From JANWYT01 sp034437555 (GTDB taxonomy: Bacteria > Chloroflexota > Anaerolineae > Aggregatilineales > Phototrophicaceae): 64,000 bases of DNA. Made by a program: the position numbers and the translations under genes. Below, piece by piece: positions 1-8,092 of this stretch. Every line of letters begins with the position of its first letter. Position 1 is the stretch's first letter. The notes under the pieces were generated by a model. That model did not search any database, was not told the DNA's origin, and saw nothing but the letters and a program-made list of their open reading frames with translations. The stretch covers positions 5,706 through 69,705 of the forward strand of contig DAOTTQ010000058.1 of assembly GCA_034437555.1 (NCBI GenBank). Direction: 5' to 3'.

Positions 1-636
1 GATGCCCTCATTCGTGGCGAACTGTGCCAAGAAGCCATACGGTTGATGCGCGTGTTAGTGGGCTTATTGCCCCCTGTGCCGTTGCGTAGTGAAGCAGAAG
101 GCTTGTTGGCACTTATGCTCCTGCACGATTCACGCCGTCAGGCACGTACCGATTCACTCGGAAACCTGATTGTGTTGAGCGAACAAGACCGCACCCAATG
201 GAACGCGTCACAAATCACCGAGGGCATTGCCTTACTGGATAACGCGCTGGCGTATAAGCATGTGGGCGCATACCAAATTCAGGCAGCTATTAGCGCGTTA
301 CACGCCCAAGCCCATACCCCTCATGCCACCGATTGGGCGCAAATTGTGGCATTATATCGTGTGCTTCATTCGGTGCAACCTTCGGCTGTAGTCGAGGTGA
401 ATTGGGCGGTAGCGGTGGGGATGGCAGAGGGCGCAAGTGAAGGCTTACACATTTTAGAGCGTTTGGGGCAAGCCTTACAGCACTATTACCCCTATCATGT
501 GGCGCGGGCATCGTTGCTACGCCTAACAGACCGTTGTATAGAGGCAAAAGAAGCCTATGCGCTTGCCCTAAACTTATGCCAAAACCAACAAGAACGCACT
601 CACCTACAACACCAACATGATGGCTTGGCGTGCTAG
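1..636 (+). CDS. ECF-type RNA polymerase sigma factor, C-terminal part (DUF6596 region), truncated by window edge
   Basis: The frame is open from base 1 to the TAG at 634, so the promoter-binding sigma-2 and sigma-4 regions lie off the left edge. The 211 visible residues match the long helical C-terminal extension (DUF6596) found in one subgroup of ECF sigma factors. Recognisable blocks are LLALMLLHDSRRQAR, LSEQDRTQWN and YQIQAAISALHAQA, followed by TPHATDWAQIVALY and an alanine-rich TPR-like tail. In this subgroup the sigma gene often lies beside a YCII-domain gene, which would be outside this window. The first Met codon in the window (43) is internal and not a plausible start. Family assignment is firm from the conserved blocks; the target regulon cannot be told. 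Confidence 0.85.
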   Translation, partial: DALIRGELCQEAIRLMRVLVGLLPPVPLRSEAEGLLALMLLHDSRRQARTDSLGNLIVLSEQDRTQWNASQITEGIALLDNALAYKHVGAYQIQAAISALHAQAHTPHATDWAQIVALYRVLHSVQPSAVVEVNWAVAVGMAEGASEGLHILERLGQALQHYYPYHVARASLLRLTDRCIEAKEAYALALNLCQNQQERTHLQHQHDGLAC

Positions 637-648
637 GTGGGCGGTTTT

Positions 649-1275
649 TTATGATAACAATAGCGTTTGACCACCTATCACAACCAGCAACGCCAGCCCC
701 ACAAAATAAATGACGGTGGCTATCACCATGCCATACCCCGCCACAATAAAGTAGCCATCACGCTCTAACATACCAAATGTAAGCAGTAAAATGGCAAGTG
801 CCGGAAGCGTGTTTGAGAAAGGAACAAAACTAAGCGGAAATAGCAATAAGATGCCCGCGAATGTGAGTGCAATTCCGTTTAAACGGTTAACAAAAACACC
901 CGTTGTCATCTGTTCTAGGCGTGGCTTTAGCCAGCGTTCTAAACGACGAAAAATCTTTGCGCCTTGTTCTAGGGCAGGGGTCAAATGTTCACGGGCGATA
1001 GAACGATTCATTAAACGTTCGGGAAGCCATGGCACACGATTAAGCGTTACACCCACCCCAATCAAAATGATGACAACCCCAAAAGCAGTGCTTATTCCCG
1101 GTATCGACACAGGAAGCATAAAGGGAACGGTTAATAGGCTACAAAAGAGCAATAGACCTTGCTCGCCCACTAGCTCTAACAATTCCCGAAGAGTGACATT
1201 TTCACCCACTGCTTTTGAAGTGTTTTCGAGTGCTGTTGCCATTGAAGTAGATGTGTCTTTGAACTGAACGTCCAT
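649..1275 (-). CDS. ExoD family membrane protein
   Basis: A 208-residue membrane protein of the ExoD family, named after a rhizobial exopolysaccharide-synthesis gene; the biochemical role of the family is unclear. The N-terminal third (about residues 20-45) is amphipathic and carries the family pattern TLRELLELVGEQG. It is followed by hydrophobic stretches around 40-60, 65-85, 140-175 and 180-205, with the PFMLPVSIPG and LNRVPWLP blocks typical of ExoD. The frame can be extended upstream to 1329, but the Met at 1275 has a GAGG ribosome-binding site seven or eight bases before it and starts where homology would be expected, so I prefer it. It lies downstream of the FtsX-type permease on the same strand, separated by a strong palindrome, and so is probably a separate transcript. 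Confidence 0.85.
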   Translation of the reverse strand: MDVQFKDTSTSMATALENTSKAVGENVTLRELLELVGEQGLLLFCSLLTVPFMLPVSIPGISTAFGVVIILIGVGVTLNRVPWLPERLMNRSIAREHLTPALEQGAKIFRRLERWLKPRLEQMTTGVFVNRLNGIALTFAGILLLFPLSFVPFSNTLPALAILLLTFGMLERDGYFIVAGYGMVIATVIYFVGLALLVVIGGQTLLLS

Positions 1276-1377
1276 GTTTTCCTCATTTTTATTTACGCGA
1301 TAATGTTGCAACACAAGGGCTATATACACGCATGAGGAGCATTTACCTTATAAGAATGTGTGAGGCATTGTGTGTTT

Positions 1378-1411
1378 TGATATGAGGGGCGCAATTGCGC
1401 CCCTCATATCA
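1378..1411 (-). terminator. Perfect 17-bp inverted repeat downstream of the ABC permease gene
   Basis: A 34-base perfect palindrome (17 bp arms centred on AATT) lies 21 bases after the stop of the permease gene. There is no T-run directly after it on the minus strand, but a six-T stretch begins about 12 bases beyond it on the plus strand. Placement after a 3' end suggests transcription termination or mRNA 3' end protection. A dimeric-protein site is the alternative. Confidence 0.6.
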
Positions 1412-1431
1412 GCACGCCATATTTTTTACTA

Positions 1432-4011
1432 CTATTCGCTCCGCAGGGCTTGGGCGGGCAAAATTTGTGTTAGGCGAAAGGCGGGATAAATGCCTGCCAG
1501 CAATGCCGCCCCAAATGCCACCATCGCCGCCCCTGCCAGTTCTTCGGGTGCAATGGTAAATTGCATCGTCCAGCCAAAAGAACGCACATTAATGACGTAT
1601 ACAAGCACCGTTGCCAGCACCAAGCCAATGGGCAACGCCAGCACCGCCGACGTTGTTCCCATCAAGCCCGTTTGTAGAAGCGTAAACTGCCACAACTGCA
1701 CTTTGCTCATGCCATTGGCACGCATTACCCCATATTCGCGCCCTTGTTCCAGTTGCAGGCTCATGAGTGCCGATAAAATGCCAATGAACGCCACCAACGT
1801 AGCCAAGAGGCGCAGGGCAATCGTTATCGTAAACGTGCGGTCAAAAATTTCAAATACACCTTCACGCAAAGAGCGATTGCTTTGGACTTGCAAATCATAC
1901 GCCCCCAGTACAACGCGGATGTCTTCTAGCACGCTCTCAATGTCGGCATCGGGTTCAATAAACGCCGCCAACTGTGAGATAGATCGGTCGTCAAAAAAGC
2001 TATCGTAGACGTTGCGATACATAATCACAGAGCCTTGGTCGGTGCTATAATCGTAAAACACGCCGATAATCTCAAACGTTTGTTGCCCCTTATCCGTAAG
2101 CAAGGTAAGGGTGTTATTGTCTTGGGTAATGCCACGCCGAAACGCAAACGGCTCACTGACGATGATTTTGCCGTCTTCTAGCAAGGACTTGTGTTCGTTA
2201 TTGGGCGCATTTAGCCACACAAAACCGCGCCCTTCGCTAATGTCATAGTCCACCGCCGTGAGATTCACAGGTAACAAGTCGGGATAATCGGGCGCAACGG
2301 CACTCACCGTCCGCGCCGCACTGACATCACGCACGCCGTCCACCTCTCGCACAAGCTGGCGGATATTGGGGTCTACGTCTACAGTAGATTGATTGCTAGT
2401 GAGCAAGGGCGAGGAGATAAAAATATCTGCGCCAATGGTCGTTTCTAGCCAATCGCTTACTGTGCCTCTGAATGAGGCAATCATCACACTAACGCCCACA
2501 ATCACGCTAACAGCAATGGTCAGCGCAGCCACCGCGACGCTCGTACGGCTTAGAGAGCGTGTAACAGCGCGTGGCGCAAGCCGTCCGATAACCCCAAAGA
2601 AACGGCTTGTAAGGGGCGAAAGCAAGCGCATCCCAATCACCAAGCCAACAGGTGTAAACAATGCACCCCCCAAGACCACACAGAACAACGCGCCAAAGCT
2701 TACAAACAAATTATTGGTGGGCAATTGCAACAAGCCCACGCCCACCAAGCATGCCACCACCCCCAAAAGGGTGATATACGGCAGTAGACGCGTAATTTGC
2801 TCCTCAAAGCTAGAGCGTTTCATTGTGCCAATGGGGGCGGTGCGGGTGGCATCAATACTGGGGATGATGGCAGAAGCCACGCTAACGACTATCCCTAACA
2901 CCGCCCCCTTAATTAGGCTAAACGGGTCTACGGTGATGGTGGTCACATTCACCGTAAAGAACAAGTCACTGATGGTTTGCGATACCAAGACCACCGTAAA
3001 CCGCCCAAAAATCACGCCCAAGCCCATGCCCACGACTGTACCAATTAGCCCAAGCACCAACGCTTCGCCGATGATAAGCACAAAAATTTGCTGTTTGGTT
3101 GCGCCCAATGCTCGCAAAATACCAATGATGGGGCGGCGTTGTACCACGCTAAACGTGATGGTGTTGTAAATAAGAAACACGCCCACCACCACCGCTAAAA
3201 GCGATAGTGCCTGCAAGTTAATTTCAAAAGCTGCCGTCATTTGCTGTAGCGCACCGCCCGCCTGGCTGGCACTTACCAGCGTTGCGCCATCAGGAAGCAC
3301 CGCCAATAACGCGCTAAAGTCATAGTCATCGGGCAGAATAAGGTCAATACGGCTAATGCGTCCTGTAAAGCCCGCAATTTCTTGTGCCGTAGAAATATCC
3401 GCCAGCACAAGGTCATCAAGGGCTTGTCGGCTTAGGTCATCTTGAGGCTGAAGAATACCAATCACGCGCACCTGCGCCACGTTTGCACCACTTTGTAATG
3501 GCACAGTATCCCCCACAGTAACGCCAAAGCGGTCTGCCAATGTTTGGCTAATGAGGACGGTATTCGGTTCTACTAAGAACGTTGAGAGAGCTTCGGTGGC
3601 GTTTGTCTCGCCCTCACCAATCACCTCTACGGTGGTGAGATAATCCCGAAAGGGGGGTTCTGCAAAGGGGTCTACCCCCAATAGGCGCAAGGCTTGGTTG
3701 CCCAATGCCGAAGAACGCACTGTTTCACTGACCACAGGCGCACTATCACGCAAACGCAAGTCCAGCCGTAATTGGCGATACAAATCGCTAGGCAAGCCCG
3801 ATGCTGTGCCAATAATTTGATGGGTGGCATTACCGCTAATGCTTTGTGCTGATAAACCAAACGCACGGCTGGCACTCCCATTCGCAAGGTCAATGGCAAT
3901 CACGACTGCCACACCCACCGCCACACCCAAAATTAGCAGTACACTTTGGAACAACCGCCGACTGCTATACCGTATACCTAACCGTAAAATCGCTAACAAT
4001 CCCATCTTCAC
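1432..4011 (-). CDS. ABC transporter permease, FtsX/MacB type with two FtsX domains
   Basis: An 859-residue permease of the MacB/LolC type. A first membrane helix (about 20-42) is followed by a periplasmic MacB-like domain (about 45-250) and an FtsX domain with three helices (about 265-395). Two more helices sit near 410-465, then a second MacB-like domain (about 490-720) and a second FtsX domain (about 735-850). These proteins use ATP hydrolysis by a partner LolD/MacB-type ATPase to drive lipoprotein or peptide movement, or to signal across the membrane. No such ATPase is found next to this gene; the upstream neighbour is gene debris. The listed start is GTG; an ATG two codons later (4005), about ten bases after an AAGG, is equally likely. 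Family is firm, substrate unknown. Confidence 0.92.
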   Translation of the reverse strand: MKMGLLAILRLGIRYSSRRLFQSVLLILGVAVGVAVVIAIDLANGSASRAFGLSAQSISGNATHQIIGTASGLPSDLYRQLRLDLRLRDSAPVVSETVRSSALGNQALRLLGVDPFAEPPFRDYLTTVEVIGEGETNATEALSTFLVEPNTVLISQTLADRFGVTVGDTVPLQSGANVAQVRVIGILQPQDDLSRQALDDLVLADISTAQEIAGFTGRISRIDLILPDDYDFSALLAVLPDGATLVSASQAGGALQQMTAAFEINLQALSLLAVVVGVFLIYNTITFSVVQRRPIIGILRALGATKQQIFVLIIGEALVLGLIGTVVGMGLGVIFGRFTVVLVSQTISDLFFTVNVTTITVDPFSLIKGAVLGIVVSVASAIIPSIDATRTAPIGTMKRSSFEEQITRLLPYITLLGVVACLVGVGLLQLPTNNLFVSFGALFCVVLGGALFTPVGLVIGMRLLSPLTSRFFGVIGRLAPRAVTRSLSRTSVAVAALTIAVSVIVGVSVMIASFRGTVSDWLETTIGADIFISSPLLTSNQSTVDVDPNIRQLVREVDGVRDVSAARTVSAVAPDYPDLLPVNLTAVDYDISEGRGFVWLNAPNNEHKSLLEDGKIIVSEPFAFRRGITQDNNTLTLLTDKGQQTFEIIGVFYDYSTDQGSVIMYRNVYDSFFDDRSISQLAAFIEPDADIESVLEDIRVVLGAYDLQVQSNRSLREGVFEIFDRTFTITIALRLLATLVAFIGILSALMSLQLEQGREYGVMRANGMSKVQLWQFTLLQTGLMGTTSAVLALPIGLVLATVLVYVINVRSFGWTMQFTIAPEELAGAAMVAFGAALLAGIYPAFRLTQILPAQALRSE

Positions 4012-4089
4012 CCAACCTTATCTTTATTGTGTTGTTATGCTGTGCGCTTACTGCCCATTCTAGGGGCGTATGGGCGCATTACCGAGAGA

Positions 4090-4122
4090 AAAACAGGGCT
4101 TGGCATACCAAAGCCCCTGTTT
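4090..4122 (-). terminator. Rho-independent-type hairpin after the kinase-gene remnant
   Basis: Read on the minus strand, an imperfect stem (AACAGGGGCTTTGG with CCAAGCCCTGTT, two single-base bulges) closes a four-base loop and is followed by TTTTT. It sits about 35 bases after the stop of the remnant at 4157, so the 3' end of the old gene, including its terminator, is preserved. Confidence 0.7.
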
Positions 4123-4156
4123 ATGATTTGTCTGCCGTTATCATACGAGATGCGGA

Positions 4157-4471
4157 TTAAGCGAGGGTGAGGGGTTTTTGCAAGCGTGGCAAGTCATATT
4201 CTATGCCTAGCGTTTGCGCGAGTGCTAACGCCTCTGTGAATTTCTTTGTGGCTTCTTCGGTCTTATTTTCTAAACGAAGCAGATGCCCCTCATAGTACAG
4301 CTTTAGCGGTTGCCCAATGCGGAAGATTTTTGCATAACGCGCCAAAAGTTCTAAGCCTGCCTCTAGGCGTTGCCAATTTGCGGGGGTGGGGTCTTTCTCA
4401 TAAACTGCCAGAAAAACGTCCATCATGCCCGTATACCCTTCACGGATGTAAAACGTGGTCGGGCTGGCATT
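4157..4471 (-). pseudogene. C-terminal remnant of a large kinase/cyclase-AAA-TPR regulator
   Basis: The last 89 codons can be read from an ATG at 4426, but coding character continues in frame upstream: the codons for SPTTFYIREGYTG precede that Met, back to an in-frame TGA ending at about 4471. The block EGYTGMMDVFLAVYEK, then RYAKIFRIGQPLKLYYEG and a TPR-like helix pair ending in LAQTLGIEYDLPRLQ, resembles the extreme C-terminus of large adenylate/guanylate-cyclase- or Ser/Thr-kinase-linked AAA/TPR proteins common in Chloroflexota. Alone it lacks any catalytic or ATPase domain. It is on the same strand as the kinase N-terminus at 4787-4873, which suggests both are ends of one disrupted gene. 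A short stand-alone TPR protein starting at 4426 is possible but less likely. Confidence 0.6.
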
Positions 4472-4560
4472 GCTTCAATAAAAAAGTAAAAATTTGTTAT
4501 AAGGCGTGCCATATTTATGCTATGATTGCACGAGTAATTTCTCTAATACAAGGGGATAAA

Positions 4561-4786
4561 ATGCCTAAACAATACTTATACCTAACCCTATAGACTTTTT
4601 TGATAGTGATGATGTTCTCACCCGTTAGCGCACAAGAGTTACAAGTCATCATCCATATACCCAGTGATGAGAATTTCCCCAATCCAGAAAGAGGATTTTA
4701 TCATCAAGTTGCGCCTATGTGGTTAGAAACGGAACTAGAGCCACAATATACCGAAGATTTACGCCCCTTGCGTGATGATGGTGTGA
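4561..4786 (+). pseudogene. N-terminal fragment of a secreted DUF4874/DUF4832-type protein, with nonsense codon
   Basis: An AAGGGG ribosome-binding site lies six bases before ATG 4561. The frame then encodes the start of a signal peptide (MPKQYLYLTL), is cut by TAG at 4591-4593, and continues in the same frame through the rest of the signal peptide (MMFSPVSAQ). After that comes the DUF4874 hallmark NPERGFYHQ, then LRPLRDDGVS near 4760-4786. At that point members of this family normally run into a long glycosidase-like domain. Here the homology stops and the next bases are the reverse-oriented start of a kinase gene. The fragment is therefore truncated at its 3' side as well as interrupted. 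The open frame 4600-4902 only joins these unrelated pieces and is not a real gene. Confidence 0.65.
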
Positions 4787-4873
4787 GCGATACGCGATGC
4801 CCATCCCTCCGCGCCCTATTTCGTCTTCTAAGCGATAACGATTGTTCACAAATTCTTGTGTTAGGGTTGTCAT
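4787..4873 (-). pseudogene. N-terminal 29 codons of a Ser/Thr protein kinase gene (remnant)
   Basis: On the minus strand an ATG at 4873 opens a frame reading MTTLTQEFVNNRYRLEDE and then IGRGGMGIAYR. This is an unmistakable start of a Hanks-type kinase with its glycine-rich loop. The reading ends abruptly at the junction near 4787, where plus-strand DUF4874 sequence begins; no VAIK lysine, catalytic loop or other kinase motif follows. Together with the TPR-type tail at 4157-4471 on the same strand, it looks like the 5' end of one large kinase-AAA-TPR gene whose middle has been lost and replaced. Confidence 0.65.
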
Positions 4874-4946
4874 TGCGTTCTTTCCACTTAAAACATCACT
4901 AAAAACTATAGCGTGTGAGTGCAAGCACGTCAAATGACAACAGGCA

Positions 4947-5543
4947 TTACAAACGGTTTAACACCGACTCTAGGGTATCGGCTAAGTCAAGCCAATTTTG
5001 CGTGTCTAGCTGGGCGGTTTGCTCACTTGTCCAAAACTCATAGGCAATATCCACACTTTCTTCTGTGGGGGGGTCTACGCGCACTGTGTGCCACAGGTTG
5101 GGCTTATCTCCATACCACGCCTCTACAAGCTCTGTCATGACCACATTCACGACTGCGCTGGTCATAAATCCCACGCGAGCCTCTAGGGTGTGCTTATCTT
5201 GCATGGCTTGAGTAATGTCGTAGATGGCTTTCATATAATTGCCCATGCCCGCCTCTGAAAAGGACTGCGAGAGTGCCATTTCTGCCACGCTGTCATCGGG
5301 GGGCGCACCGAAGGACGCAATACTCACCAAGAGCTTGCGTACCCATTCTTCTTCGGGATAGTAGCTTTCAAAAATGGGCAATAGGCGGTAGGCAGGTTCT
5401 AGCACAATTGCCAGCGCGTAAAAATAGGGTAATTGTTGCAGTAAACGCTTGGTGTAAAATTGCAATTGTTCTTGGTCACGAACCTTTGCATAGCGTCTTA
5501 AATCCATAAGTTCACGGCGTTGAGAGTCGGTTATCATAGGCAT
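4947..5543 (-). CDS. Hypothetical protein, 198 residues, translationally coupled to the WbqC-like gene
   Basis: I do not recognise the family. The product is soluble and largely helical, with no signal peptide or membrane segment; aromatic-rich stretches (about 35-65) and a tryptophan-rich C-terminal third (about 140-198) stand out. Codon use is like the neighbours and coding character is uniform, so it is probably real. The start is uncertain: Met codons at 5543 and 5537 would overlap the end of the upstream WbqC-like gene by about 30 bases, while a Met at 5507 would begin four bases after that gene's stop. Either arrangement suggests coupled translation in one operon with the WbqC-like gene. 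Confidence 0.65.
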   Translation of the reverse strand: MPMITDSQRRELMDLRRYAKVRDQEQLQFYTKRLLQQLPYFYALAIVLEPAYRLLPIFESYYPEEEWVRKLLVSIASFGAPPDDSVAEMALSQSFSEAGMGNYMKAIYDITQAMQDKHTLEARVGFMTSAVVNVVMTELVEAWYGDKPNLWHTVRVDPPTEESVDIAYEFWTSEQTAQLDTQNWLDLADTLESVLNRL

Positions 5544-6237
5544 CCAACTTCAAATACTTGGGGGCATCATCGCCCACATTAAACAGCAGGTCAAGGATGG
5601 TGACTTTGTGTTCAAACGGCGGATAGGCTTGAGGATATTCGGCATACCCCTCATAATCCATATAGCATAATTGGATGTGGTGCGGTTCAAAGGCAACCCC
5701 CTCAATATATGACATTGCCGAAGGACCCGAAAGATAGTGGGTTGCGCCTGCCTGTTCACATAGGTGAATAAGGCGTTCCACGCGCCCCTTGGTGGGGGCA
5801 AAATCAGTAGAGTGCTTAAATTCGGTGTGTATGCCCAGCCACTGGCAAATAGCTCTTAAGAAGGTTTCGTTAATCTCACTAAGATACTCTACGCCTTCCA
5901 TGCTCATATAAAGGGCTTCTAGGCGGTCTTTATAGTGCTTAAAGTAGGGCGCGCGTCCATAAACCATCTGGAGCGTTTTCCAGTGTTTAGCATACCAATT
6001 GGGCTGGGCAATTTTAGTATCTTTAATACTTTGCTCAAACTTTGCCACGTAGTGAACGGGTATGGTTAGCCATTGGATGCCGTGTGCTGTTTTAATACGG
6101 TTACGGTTACGCCAATCGTTATTGGTGTATTGTACCTCATCGTAGAGGACGAAAAGGTCACTTTGGTTGATAATATCAAAGTAGCCTTTCCAAGGAATAT
6201 AATTGGACTGGATAATAGACACCACACGCACAGACAT
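5512..6237 (-). CDS. WbqC family protein (surface-sugar biosynthesis associated)
   Basis: A 241-residue WbqC-like protein. The family is found in O-antigen and capsule loci and is thought to act on sugar-nucleotide or aminosugar intermediates; its reaction is not firmly established. Hallmarks at the N-terminus are the block SIIQSNYIPWKGYFDII (about residues 7-23), the DEVQYTNNDWRNRNRIK block (about 33-49) and WLTIPV (about 56-61), followed by SGPSAMSYI in the last third. It is divergent from the polyprenyl-phosphate glycosyltransferase cassette starting at 6478, which fits a common role in surface glycan assembly. Length is normal for the family. Confidence 0.9.
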   Translation of the reverse strand: MSVRVVSIIQSNYIPWKGYFDIINQSDLFVLYDEVQYTNNDWRNRNRIKTAHGIQWLTIPVHYVAKFEQSIKDTKIAQPNWYAKHWKTLQMVYGRAPYFKHYKDRLEALYMSMEGVEYLSEINETFLRAICQWLGIHTEFKHSTDFAPTKGRVERLIHLCEQAGATHYLSGPSAMSYIEGVAFEPHHIQLCYMDYEGYAEYPQAYPPFEHKVTILDLLFNVGDDAPKYLKLDAYDNRLSTP

Positions 6238-6417
6238 ACCCCCGCCTTAAGTACCCCAAATAATGGCTATGACATGGAATTTACGCAGTAAACTTATGAA
6301 GAGGGGTTAAGACCCTTTTCGCACTCCGCTTTGCCAATATAAGGGGCAGAATGGGGTTACTGTATCTTTACACTCTATTCTAGCACCACACCCCGCACAA
6401 TAAAAGATAAGTGCGGA

Positions 6418-6446
6418 TTGCCCATATTGTGCCATTCCCATATAAT
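6418..6446 (+). promoter_or_regulatory. Sigma-70-type promoter of the GT2 cassette
   Basis: TTGCCC (6418-6423) and a consensus TATAAT (6441-6446) are separated by exactly 17 bases. Initiation would fall near 6452-6454, giving a leader of about 25 bases before the ATG at 6478. The rest of the 240-base divergent gap (6238-6417) shows a small GGGTTAAGACCC hairpin and nothing else I can name. Confidence 0.65.
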
Positions 6447-6477
6447 TTCTGGGTTATTGGCATAGAAATGATGATGT

Positions 6478-7419
6478 ATGAAGCTGTCAATTATCACTAC
6501 ACTGTATTATTCCGAGCCGTATCTACAAGCGTTCTATGAGCGCAGTCGGCAAGCCGTTTTACCTATTACGTTCGACTATGAATTTGTCATTGTAAACGAT
6601 GGTTCACCCGATAAAGCCCTAGAGGTTGCCAAACGCCTGCAACAAGCCGATGAACGCATTGTGATTATCGACTTGTCACGCAATTTTGGGCATCATAAAG
6701 CCATCATGACGGGGCTATCGTATGTTACAGGCGACCTTGTATTTTTAATTGACTGTGACCTTGAAGAAGCCCCCGAAACATTAGGCGCGTTTTATCAAAG
6801 ACTGCAAGAAAACCCCGATGCCGATGCTGTTTATAGCATCCAAGAAAAACGTGAAGGTTCACTGTTTCGGCGCGTGGCGGGCGATTGGTACTATCGGGTG
6901 GTACGGGCATTAAGTGAGCAAGACATCCCACAAAATATCCTGATGACACGCCTTATGACGCGCCGTTATGTGAAAAACTTGCTACGCTTTAGAGAAAAGA
7001 ACTTTAGCATAGAGGGTTTGTGGGCTTTAACGGGCTATCATCAAGTGCCAATTAGCATAGAAAAATCGTATAAGGGCGCGTCTACTTATACCCTTAGCCG
7101 TAAAGTGTGGCTTGCCATTAACGGCATTACCGCCATGAGTAGCAAACCCCTGATTTTTATTGCCTCTTTAGGCTTGCTCATCACCATTCCTAGCGGAAGC
7201 CTCATCATCTTCTTTTTGGCGCAATATTTGCTGGGCTACACTGTGGGTGTGGACGGTTGGACATCGCTTATTGTGTCGGTATGGTTTTTGGGCGGGCTGA
7301 TTATTTTTATCTTGGGGATTATCGCTATTTATATCTCTATTATTTTTACCGAAGTAAAGCAACGCCCATATACCGTTGTTCGTAAGGTATGGTATAACGA
7401 CGATGACTCCCCCGAATAG
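6478..7419 (+). CDS. Family 2 glycosyltransferase, GtrB/ArnC-type (polyprenyl-phosphate sugar synthase)
   Basis: A 313-residue inverting glycosyltransferase expected to move a sugar from a nucleotide donor onto undecaprenyl phosphate on the cytoplasmic face of the membrane. The GT-A domain fills about residues 1-220: SIITTLYYSEPYL at the start, VNDGSPD near 38-44, then the metal-binding DCDLEEAPE near 97-105. Two membrane helices follow at about 228-258 and 264-300, as in GtrB and ArnC. It opens a tight same-strand cassette with a methyltransferase and an SMR-type membrane protein, the usual partners for modifying and flipping a lipid-linked sugar. Enzyme class is firm; which sugar is moved is not visible. 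Confidence 0.92.
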   Translation: MKLSIITTLYYSEPYLQAFYERSRQAVLPITFDYEFVIVNDGSPDKALEVAKRLQQADERIVIIDLSRNFGHHKAIMTGLSYVTGDLVFLIDCDLEEAPETLGAFYQRLQENPDADAVYSIQEKREGSLFRRVAGDWYYRVVRALSEQDIPQNILMTRLMTRRYVKNLLRFREKNFSIEGLWALTGYHQVPISIEKSYKGASTYTLSRKVWLAINGITAMSSKPLIFIASLGLLITIPSGSLIIFFLAQYLLGYTVGVDGWTSLIVSVWFLGGLIIFILGIIAIYISIIFTEVKQRPYTVVRKVWYNDDDSPE

Positions 7420-7452
7420 CACCATGACATATGGATAAAGGAGCAACAGCAC

Positions 7453-8082
7453 ATGACCACCGTAGACGATACCCTAAAAAACCTGCAAGCCTATTTTGAC
7501 GACCGAATTAAAGCACACGGCGCAAATGCGCTTGGCGTAGACTGGAACGGCGAGGAATCGCAGTTTCTTCGTTTTGAGCAATTGATGAAAATTGTGCCAA
7601 ACAAAAACACGCCCTTTAGCTTGCTGGATTTTGGTTGTGGCTATGGCGCACTGGCAACCTATTTACATCAAGAGGGCTATCCTTTTACGTATGTGGGCTA
7701 TGATATGACCGCCAGCATGATAGAAACGGCACGCCAAACCTACGCCCATTTGCCCAATGTCACCTTTACCACCGAACTAAGCGACTTGAGCGAATACGAT
7801 TATGTGCTGGGCAGTGGACTGTTTAACATGCGCCTAGAAGCCCCAATTGATGCATGGCACGCCCATATGGAAGCCACGATTCGGCAAATGTGGGGCTTGG
7901 CAAGCAAGGGGCTGTCGTTTAACTCGCTCACCAGCTATAGTGACCCCGAATATATGAAGCCACATTTGTATTATCCCAACCCGATGACCATTTTTGACTT
8001 TTGCAAGCGCAACCTAAGTAAAAATGTGGCACTCTTGCACGACTATACTATGTATGATTTTACGGTGCTTGTGCGCCGTTAG
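7453..8082 (+). CDS. SAM-dependent class I methyltransferase
   Basis: A 209-residue methyltransferase. The SAM-binding motif LLDFGCGYGALATYL is at about residues 57-71, the acidic loop YVGYDMTASMIETA at about 80-93, and the motif IV region EYDYVLGSGLF at about 115-125. An AAGGAG ribosome-binding site lies ten bases before the ATG. Position between a lipid-sugar synthase and a flippase suggests the acceptor is a sugar or a lipid-linked sugar, but this is inferred only from context. The N-terminal 50 residues are helical and likely form a substrate cap. Confidence 0.88.
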   Translation: MTTVDDTLKNLQAYFDDRIKAHGANALGVDWNGEESQFLRFEQLMKIVPNKNTPFSLLDFGCGYGALATYLHQEGYPFTYVGYDMTASMIETARQTYAHLPNVTFTTELSDLSEYDYVLGSGLFNMRLEAPIDAWHAHMEATIRQMWGLASKGLSFNSLTSYSDPEYMKPHLYYPNPMTIFDFCKRNLSKNVALLHDYTMYDFTVLVRR

Positions 8083-8092
8083 GGAGCAAATT

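Noticed and set aside
2393..3169. Plus-strand open frame inside the FtsX-type permease gene
   Set aside because: Composition follows the complement of membrane-helix codons; no domain is visible and the opposite strand is clearly coding.
4600..4902. Open frame of 100 codons near the debris
   Set aside because: It joins the DUF4874 fragment to antisense kinase sequence; the real upstream start is cut by TAG at 4591.
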